Assembly (NCBI GenBank): GCA_032690845.1
Contig: CM064427.1
Coordinates: 6,707,501 to 6,771,500, forward strand
Direction of reading: 5' to 3'
DNA length: 64,000 nt
Source: Eleusine coracana subsp. coracana
Taxonomy: Eukaryota; Streptophyta; Magnoliopsida; Poales; Poaceae
The notes below the pieces were generated by a model, which saw only the letters and a program-made list of their open reading frames with translations, searched no databases and had not been told where the DNA came from. Positions within the stretch are counted from its first letter, which is position 1. Every line of letters begins with the position of its first letter. Both the position numbers and the translations under genes were made by a program. Below are positions 56,126-64,000 of this stretch, one piece after another.

Positions 56126-56435
56126 GAGCTATGAGATCAATATATTATGTATTTATTATACCTACGAGTTATGCTTACATGTTTATATAAATATACTATT
56201 ATTATTTTCTCTTCTTATTTCGATCTATGATGCATCCTCACATATAAGCAACATAGTTGTTTATAAGATTAAATCCACACCTGATCACCTTGATTTATGG
56301 CCTCATACATGTATTAAATAGTAAACAGACAGATTAACAGACACTCCACTGTACGAGCTGTCTGTTTTGCTGTCTGTGTGTGATAATCAAGATAGTCATA
56401 GACAACAGCCATCTAATCCTTTGTACATGCCCTAA

Positions 56436-57300
56436 ACCAAGGATCTAAGCTTGCTATAAATTGTTCCTAGGCAGGGGTTAGGGATCCCCTTTTGTATAGT
56501 TTTTTTTTGCAACTTATTTTGTTATCTCCTTTATTTTTGTACATATATATGATCAACATGACGTATCAAAAGTTATGAGCCTGGAGTTCCGAGCATCAAC
56601 TAGTCTATTATTTATTTTTAAGGATATAATAAGAGTGGACAAAAAGCTTAAAACTAGTGACTCGGCTCAGACTCGTAAGCAACTCGGCATACTTGGCTCG
56701 GCTTGATCGAACTTAGTTTATTAGCTCATCAAATTTATGAGTGGAGTCAAACTGGCTCGTAAGTTCAACGAGTTGTGAAAGACTCATAAGAACTAACAAC
56801 AAATGGTAATAGAATATCAATTATTAATTATTTTTAGGATAAATGTCAAATTAAGCTCAGCTATTTTATTAAGTAAATATCTTATATCTTATTTATTTTA
56901 TGCAAAAAAATATTTTATCTTAGAAGAATTTAGTGTTGAGTTGTTTCATGTAACTAGCTCATGAGTCTAACGAGCTGACTCAATCTAATTATTGATCCAA
57001 ACCGAGCCAGGATTCTAGCTTGGCTATATGACAAGTCGAGCCTATTTTCTAATGACATGATATGAGTGGAACCAGGCTAAGTAGAGCCAGCTCAACATCC
57101 ACCCTTAAAACAACACCTTGTGATCCTATGAGCTTAAAGCTTTGTAACTTTTCATTTAAAGGTTCGACTGGAAGAGCATGATCAAATAACATTTCTGCAA
57201 ACTGCATTCACTTTTTCAACCTTATTAGCCCTCCTCTAAACACATTAATTTTTAATCCTTTCCTATCATAGAAATTCTTAAATTTGTAGTGGACTCAGGT
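56436..57300. other. No gene seen
   Basis: AT-rich; contains actcgtaagcaactcgg/ggctcgtaagttcaac-type irregular repeats (56660-57060) but no frame of interest. Confidence 0.4.
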
Positions 57301-57309
57301 TTAGACTCA

Positions 57310-57350
57310 ACTAGTGATACCCGGCGCGCTTACGCGCGCCGCACGCTAAA
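57310..57350. other. Hairpin-like motif, Helitron-type
   Basis: actagtgatacccggcgcgc followed by ttacgcgcgccgc can fold into a GC-rich hairpin (ggcgcgc/gcgcgcc). Similar motifs occur at 27711 and 29651. Confidence 0.3.
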
Positions 57351-60300
57351 ATGGTCATGAGAAGGGGACCGATGTCAAGCACACAGTTTTATTAATTCGC
57401 TATGATACGCATGGTCAGTGAGGTGTAGGCCAAGTACAATTGGCAAATGGTATCTTTGACCACGCACTAACGAATCAGTATGAACCTATCAAAACTGCAA
57501 CAACAGAACAAAACAATGAGAAGAGCATGCTTGTTCCTAGAACATGATGACAATCCGCTTATTTTAGTCTAGGTAGGAAGGATGATCTATACAGGAAACA
57601 AGAAACAAAGCACACTGAAAAATACAGAGTTCACGCATAAGTCTTCACTGAAAAGCAGAGTAATACATGCTCCTCCAACCTGAAATTCCTGTCGTTTCAG
57701 ATAGGGATAATGATCTTAAAAAAGAACTACCACAACATGTCTGAACCACAGCAATAAAAGAACAGAAGAGTAGCATGTTTTGAATCCATAGTCATACTGG
57801 AGCATATACACACGCAGCCTAGATAGCATGATTTGGAGTTAGAAACGTGTCTGCTATCTTGTAACAAAATAATAGGCAGCATGTGGCGCCAAGAAACAGC
57901 TAATTAAAATATGTATACCAAAATGATACAAAGATCTGAGAGCTATGCCTAGCAGTGGCCGAATATTAGATTGTTAGGAGTGAGGCAATAAGATAGATTG
58001 TTTGAACTGATCACCATTCCACACGGGGGTACAGGTTTGCGGCACCGGCTGCCAACAAGGAATTGCCAAGAGCGAAACCATGGCAGTGCATGGATCTTCA
58101 GGCTACAAGGTAACCAAAGATGAGATTAGCTGAGCATGAAACTTATATGAGGGAATGAATGAACAGTAGAACAATATGCATGAATAAATCATACTAAAGT
58201 TCAAATCGTATGGGCGGATTCTTTTCATTTCCGACCAAGACTTTGAGCACATAGCTTCAACTCTCTTAAGCACTCAGCAATCTGTCTTACAGTGTGGAAG
58301 TCATTTGCAAACTATGATTATTTCGGCACATCGAGCTGATTATGCAGGAGTACAATTGCTCAAGAACAGGACAAACAATGGTGGGAAGGACAATGGCACA
58401 TGCCTCAGAAAACCATTGATTTCATAAACCATAGGATTCGTGCACCAGGTAAAGATTGAAAGTAGAAAATACATATAAGCTTCGTCCTATAGGGGATGAC
58501 ATGCCAAACTACCAATATTGGACTCCTGTATTTAGGAAACTCTCCAGATCCTCATTGATAGTCACTTGCTTCCTATCAGAGTACACAAGAAAGCCAACCA
58601 TAATTTAAAATTGTTTTATCTATCAGGTTATCATGTCCTTATAATTTGTTAAGTAATCTGATTCAAAGAAATAATGTCCGTGCATGTTGGTGCTAGCCCA
58701 ACAATACTATCATTTGGATTTAGGAGGTGAGCAACTCTGCATATCCTCTAACATTCATGCTTCATATGAGACATCCTCCAGTTGAAGTACTACTATCATA
58801 TCCTTTCTTTAAGAACCACTAAAAGAAAGGGGCATTTGCAAGACTTGCTTAATTTATTTGTTCTTCAAATTGCAAATTGCAATCTGTCCCACAAAATACT
58901 GAGCATTACATTTTATCTAGCATAGAAAATTACTTCTCAAAATGGAAAAATGGATTAGAATGCTCATTCACGTAAAGCTGTATTATTAAGAAGGAATGAA
59001 TTGTTGCTTAAATAAATCAGCAGCTACCAATGAATTGAACTACCTTGAACATAGATGACACAACAGAACAAAAAGATATATTAATTATTAGGGGCCCATT
59101 CTTGAAACTCATGATATTGTTATTCATGCGAATTCATACAGATATGAACCATCTTATAATGATTAAAGTCTTTTGTTTTGTGCAACTGTATGTTCTCTAC
59201 CACACACAACATCAGATTTAGGAAAATTTTGGCTTTTCACTTCAGAGATTTGAAAGAAGGAACCAGAATTTCCTCTTTTTCTATTTGTCAGGGAAAGCAG
59301 CATTATGTCTTATAGACTTATACACAAAGCCAAAAAAGGAATGAGTGTCAGGGAAACCAACATTACGTCGTATAGACTTATACACAAAGCAAAAAAAAAA
59401 AAAAAAAGGAATGAGAAATCAATTTATTCCAAAGTCATTGCTGGATACATAGGAATCCCTCCTCTACATATTTGCTTAAGGGTACATGATTCTCTAACTA
59501 CTGATGAAAGAATAGATTTCAAATAAGATTAACATACATGTACCTACAGAGAAGAAAACAAACTACACAACAGTATTGTTAATTTTCTAACCAGGTTCAA
59601 TGGATAATGTAGTGCATAGAGGTATTGTTAATTTTCTAATAACATGTATTGCTACTTTCACAGTGCTTCACTGAAAAAATACCAAATATATGCAGCAATA
59701 ATGTACAGTCGAAAAACCAAACTTGGCAGGGAAGTTGGATATCTCATATACCATTTAGCAGTGCAGCGAACCAGAGATTATGTTGAAATTTCATACCATG
59801 CTCTTCTTCTTCTCTCAGCCAAGCAACAGGATAATTAGACAACTTAGTTTTCTGAATGATTACCCAAGTAATCTCTGTATAGCAACACCTCAAAACCGAT
59901 CCTAGAAGAGCCTATGCAAAAAGAGGAGAAAAGAACCACGAAAATTCCAACATGGTCATCACGCACAACATTTACCTGGAATAAGTATAGCAGCGATCAC
60001 CTTGCAAAACAGAGCCCAATACTGCCCTCCACATCCTATTAAAGAAATCAGAAACTTTTGAGCATAAATGGAACGTGTAAATGAGCAAAAAGAAGTTTCA
60101 AAACAATATGAACTGAGCCACGTATGAATCTTGCCAATTAACACTTAGCAAAAAGGTTTTGCTTAAAAAATTAAAAATGCTATAAAGCAACTGAATACAA
60201 ACCAGCTTAGATGTTTGATTTACTACCCCAATTATTATTAAACCAGAGCGTAGAGTGTCAGATTCAGAAAAACTCTATGGTCATTGGTTGGAACTAACAT

Positions 60301-61189
60301 ACATCAAATCTATGCAGCGGTTAATAAGCGTGGTGAAAAAGGAGAAAAAAAAATACTTGCTTGCACAGAAGAATTGCAAGAGCACGTTGAATTTGCCTCA
60401 TCATTAACAGCATGCTGGGAGTTGCATTCCACCTGCAAGTAAAACTCTACTCTCATAAATATTTGGAGGATCAAATATTTTGTAGCTAACAGTTATTGAA
60501 AGCAAAATATTGAACCCTAATGTTATGCGGCAACCAGAAACATATATTAGTCTCGTAAAAAAATCCTTATGCTTTTATTGTGCGTGAAAAATCAGCAAGA
60601 GCTGCTTATCACTTGAGGGCAACCGAGATTTTTTTAAGTTTATGTTTAGAAATAGCATATTGCCCTGTTTAATGTCAGTTTTGGCATATCATATTTGCAT
60701 GTTGCAACGTTATTTTTGCAGAACATACAATTAGAACTCTAAACAGGCAAAAAGATCAAATTTGTGCCTGAATTTGGGATTGTAAAAAAGGATCATAATC
60801 CAAAGATATAGGTCTTTTAAACAAAGATACAAAGAAAAAGATAGAGAAGTTAATGGCTTTAAATTTTCAAAACTACCAAACAAATAGTCCCAAATTCACC
60901 AAAAGGCCGAGCTTCTAATCAATGTATTTTGTATAGTGTATTAACAGATGCCAATTGATAAATATGGCTTGCACTGGTTGATAAACCTCATGAAACAACA
61001 AGGAACCAGAGCTTACCATTCATGCAACAGCAAGGAACCTGTGAATGGCTGCCACGCAAGATGAAGAACGCATTAGATGAATGAGCACACCCTTGCCATC
61101 AATCTTGCATAGCCGCCAGCTTTGATACTCATGATACTCATTAACATCGTCGGTGCTGCAGCTCCTTTGCAAGCTGATGATAAGATTAA

Positions 61190-61643
61190 GGGCTCCTTTG
61201 GAATATAGGATAGGAAAAATATAGGAATAGGAAAAACATAGGAAAAGGATAGGATTGCATATGGAAAACATAGGAATTCAATAGGAATACTCCTTTGGAT
61301 GAGCCATAGGAAAAGTATAGGAATTTTTAAAGTGAATAAGCATGTCAAAGTTGATTTGAGCTATCAAAACACATCAACCATTTTTTATAAAACAACATTA
61401 TGCCTTCCTCTTCCGAGTAGCGTGTGGATTAATGAAGGATGAGTGCCTCGGTCTTCCGCGAAGGGAAAAAAGAATGAGGTCGGACTGAATGCTTTCATTC
61501 CTGTAAAATTCCTCCAAAACAGCTATCGTAGGAAAGTTTCCTACACTTTTCCTATGCGTGATTCCTGTGAAACAAAGGCCTCTACGGTAGCAATTCCTAT
61601 AGGAATTCAAATCCTATGTTTTTCCTCCAATCCAAAGGAGACC
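61190..61643. mobile_element. Harbinger-type MITE with TAA duplication
   Basis: gggctcctttggaatatagg at the left; the right end reversed is ggtctcctttggattggagg. Flanked by TAA (61187-61189, 61644-61646). The interior near both ends has many ataggaa / ttcctat repeats. Confidence 0.9.
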
Positions 61644-61723
61644 TAAGCAGGGCAGAATGGGGGAAGCTGGTTGCACGTGACGAGCTGAGTGAGATGAAGA
61701 GAAAGCCCACCTCAACGGACGAA

Positions 61724-61751
61724 GGGGGGGGGGGGGGGGGGGGGGGGGGGG
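61724..61751. repeat. Poly-G tract, 28 bases
   Basis: Uninterrupted G run in a GC-rich segment beside the MITE. Confidence 0.9.
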
Positions 61752-61759
61752 TCGCCTTT

Positions 61760-63140
61760 GGTTCCACAAACGAAGGGGGCGCCATTGCTCCTGCTGCACG
61801 AACGCGTGGCTCTGCCGCTGCCCATGGATGGAAGAGCTCGCTGCTATCCCCACTTTGTCGTGGAATCCTCGACCGTGCTGCCTCGGGAGAAGGGAATGGG
61901 GCGGGGCTGCAAATCTTGCCCGACCGCCGATAGATCCGCGACAGCACTAGCTCATCCGCAGGTTGTGCGCTGCCGAGCGAAGAGACGCGCGGCCCTACTC
62001 GCCCCGCAACGCATCGGCACCACTGCGGTCGTCCTCCTCCCTTGGTACTTCCACGCTAGTGGTGCAAGCGTGAGTGAGCGACATAGAATTGGTCTAGGAG
62101 CTTGCCTTCTCGCACCTCATCTGTGCCAAAATCAAATTAAAATCCACGATCAATCAAATAGAAGCAAAAGCTGCAAGTCACGAATGGAACAAGAATGAAC
62201 AAATGATGAAGATTGGAAACAATACCATGAGCTGACGCAACGAATCAAATAAAAAGAGAAAGGAGGAAGAGGAAGGAAGGACCTCGCCATGGATGGAAGA
62301 AAGGGCTGCGCCTCTGCCCTATGCATCATGGATGGACGACGGAGGGGCCAGCACCGTCGCCTGCCTGGACGCACGAGGGGAACCACCCACCGCCTGAATC
62401 TCAAACGCCATCGGCACAGTCGTCTTGCTCCCGCACCATGTGCAACCGAACATCGCTTCTTCCGGCGACCAAATGTGAGGGCCGCCATCAATGTGAGTAA
62501 CTGCACATCAGAGGGGAACCCATCGAAGCAATTGTAGCCGGCTGCTCCCCGCTCTGCCGTCAACTCTTTAGCTACGGCAGGCAGACCGCACACGCTGTGC
62601 AAGACCGACAGCCGCGTAGGCAGCGGGACGGCGGCGCAAGAGAAGGCAGTGCAGCGGCGCAGGCAGCGAGATGGCGACGCAAGGCGAGGCAGCGCAGCGG
62701 TGAAGCAAGCACCGCGCCGTAAGCGGACCCCGTGCTTCCAGTGGAACCAACGCAGCAAAAAGAACAGCCAATAAAGCAAACCGAGAACCATGAATGGAGA
62801 AGAGGAAAAGCAAGGAACCCACCGATGTGACGAACAGATCTTGGAGGCAGCCGACGGCAGAGGGAAGAACCGGAACCAAAGCTGATCTAGATTGGAGCAG
62901 ACAGCGGGAGTAAAAATCTAACACCGGCTCACCGTCTCCAACCACCTCAGTAAATGCGACGTGCGGTGGGCCGGCCGGCGCGTGCGGCGAAGCAATCGGC
63001 GACACGCACGATGCCGTACAAGCCTCCTTTTCTCACCGCACACCGTGAAAACCCAGCGCGCGCAGCAACCTCCGATCCAGATCGAACGCCCGGAAAAATT
63101 ACGGCCGACGCGGCGTGCCGGGTACCACGAGTACTCGACG
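61760..63140. other. GC-rich region without a convincing gene
   Basis: Overlapping frames on both strands (up to 213 codons, 62791-62150 on the minus strand) have no known domain and unstable composition. It may hold the 5' exon and promoter of the possible minus-strand transcript. Confidence 0.35.
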
Positions 63141-63545
63141 GCGTTAGAGTGGTAAAAAATATTTCAGATAGTTTTCATTCTAGAAGCCGTCTCACCAGAC
63201 GACTCGAGGAAGAACTTGATAGATTGAGTGATTAATATTTTCACAGAGGCTATTAGGCTGATTAGCCATCAAGCACTCCGGTATTTTTGTTTTTGCACTC
63301 CTGTATGATACACACGACACTAATCCAGACAGAGGCAAATGAACCGAGATCAAACTTAACCCTCAAGATTAAATACCGCTGGTAATCCGTTAAGAAAGAG
63401 GCTTCAAGATAAAGAAAGACTAAGAAAGAGGCTTAACATGTTCGAGGAAGAAAAAATAAAGAAAGAAAGAGGCGAAAACGGAAAAAAAAAATTGGTGCGC
63501 CCGGGTCGCAAACCCTTCCGTCCCGGAGCTTAAACAGCACATGCA

Positions 63546-63902
63546 TTACGGCGCTTGAGGGTTGAGGAGGCGGTGAGTCCGCCGCGGCGGCGGCGGAGGG
63601 TGAGCGCATGGCGGCGCCGGTGCGGCAGCGGCGGACCGGCGAGCCCGCCATTTCCCCCAGTACCAGATGGCGAGGCGGACCAGAACGGCGAGGGCCCCCA
63701 CGCCACTGAAGCAGAGCCCGACGATGGCTGCGGTCGTCCAGCTGCTTCCATGGTCGTGTGTCGGCGGCGAGAGCGCCGGAGGCGCTAAAGGGCTGGATGG
63801 TGGTGGCACCGGCAGGGCGGGTGGCGGAGGAGGAGGAGGAGGCCGAGCCGGTGGCGTGCGGCTGATCACCGTGGGGACGAAGGGCTGCCACTGCCTCGGC
63901 AT
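63546..63902 (-). CDS. Small proline-rich single-pass membrane protein, 118 residues
   Basis: ATG at 63902, TAA at 63546. Residues 17-47 are a Pro-rich stretch (RPPPPPPPPALPVPPPSSPL); residues 55-82 form one hydrophobic segment (WTTAAIVGLCFSGVGALAVL) followed by a basic WGKWRARR, so the N-terminus is probably outside the cytosol. A second Pro/Arg-rich tail follows. The layout recalls the extracellular-plus-membrane part of PERK-type proline-rich receptor kinases, but no kinase follows, so it may be a small cell-wall-linked protein or a truncated relative. Only 98 bases of upstream DNA are in the window. The composition and single exon fit grass genes of this type; the family is not named. Confidence 0.6.
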   Translation of the reverse strand: MPRQWQPFVPTVISRTPPARPPPPPPPPALPVPPPSSPLAPPALSPPTHDHGSSWTTAAIVGLCFSGVGALAVLVRLAIWYWGKWRARRSAAAAPAPPCAHPPPPPRRTHRLLNPQAP

Positions 63903-64000
63903 CCTGCTCCCTCTCTCTCGCCGTTGGCCGTCAAGGCGAATGCGCGCTCAACGACTGGATGGGAGTAGAGTATGTGCTTGTCCCGGCATTATCAGGTGCT

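Larger units (their letters stand above)
51112..56435. mobile_element. Foldback pair of PIF/Harbinger copies
   Basis: Outer ends are perfect inverted copies: ttagggcatgtacaaagg at 51112 and ccttgtgtacatgccctaa-like (cctttgtacatgccctaa) ending at 56435. The left arm 51117-52943 (minus strand) and right arm 55004-56433 (plus strand) are inverted copies of the same transposase and 3' end. The left arm alone carries a 345-bp MITE. The spacer (52944-55003) holds the N-terminal transposase, the ORF1 and the 5' region of the left copy. The bases outside the two ends (tgc and acc) do not match, so it did not move in as one unit. Confidence 0.85.
57400..62950 (-). ncRNA. Possible spliced minus-strand transcript, non-coding or pseudogene
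   Basis: Several segments have GT-AG boundaries in order on the minus strand: a 5' exon ending 62823 (cacatcg|gtgggt), 61164-61017 (gcaaag|gagc to aatg|gtaagc), 60432-60357 (ttgcag|gtgg to gcaa|gtattt), 60035-60001 (aatag|gatgtgg to gcaag|gtgatc), and a piece starting near 58105 (ttgtag|cctgaag). No continuous reading frame links them, though 61271-61020 contains a 83-codon frame (DDVNEYHEYQSWRLCKIDGK). It may be a long non-coding RNA or a decayed gene. The rest is AT-rich. A Harbinger MITE (61190) would lie in an intron. Confidence 0.3.

Noticed and set aside
62150..62791. 213-codon minus-strand frame
   Set aside because: Hydrophobic then Arg-rich mix with competing frames on both strands; no domain and no clear ATG context.

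Overview
The window looks like nuclear DNA of a grass, probably a panicoid such as the sorghum/sugarcane/Miscanthus group. The lineage is inferred from repeat types and GC-rich grass-style coding sequence; nothing in the window proves it. Genes are few, have GT-AG introns or none, and lie between transposable elements: CACTA, PIF/Harbinger, hAT, Stowaway, SINE, Cassandra TRIM and LTR remnants.

Layout. 1-400: a frameshifted member of a four-copy small-protein family. 652-1338: a terminal-inverted-repeat (hAT-like) element. 1628-2521 (-): an EXORDIUM-like secreted protein. 3.1-4.7 kb: MITEs and short direct repeats. 5571-6800 (+): a four-exon gene for an unrecognised, probably plastid-targeted protein. 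9.3-11.4 kb (-): an intron-containing 3-hydroxyisobutyryl-CoA hydrolase-like pseudogene whose exon is split by a solo LTR with a perfect 5-bp target duplication. 11.65-11.83 kb (-): a broken exon of ribosomal protein L18. 12.4-12.8 kb: a CACTA end. 17.4-27.6 kb (-): a decayed autonomous-type CACTA complex with a TNP2 transposase and a TNPA-like protein joined to a Ulp1-type protease domain. 27.7-34.3 kb: AT-rich debris, a second LTR and a Cassandra solo LTR carrying a 5S rRNA-like segment. 34.5-38.2 kb: a non-coding LTR-bounded element. 38.5-39.5 kb: a short CACTA element. 39.94-40.21 kb: a tRNA-derived SINE.

41-51 kb holds three more copies of the small-protein family (43.0, 47.3 and 50.7 kb; the last two intact) with related promoters and flanks, so this is a small local gene cluster mixed with MITEs and a hAT element. 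51.1-56.4 kb is a head-to-head pair of PIF/Harbinger copies forming a foldback with the same terminus at both outer ends. 56.4-63.0 kb has no convincing protein gene but several intron-like boundaries on the minus strand. 63546-63902 (-) is a small proline-rich membrane protein gene.

The host genes do not form a pathway. The main themes are local duplication of one small-protein gene, transposons placing and breaking gene fragments, and several insertions whose empty sites or target duplications can be read directly.
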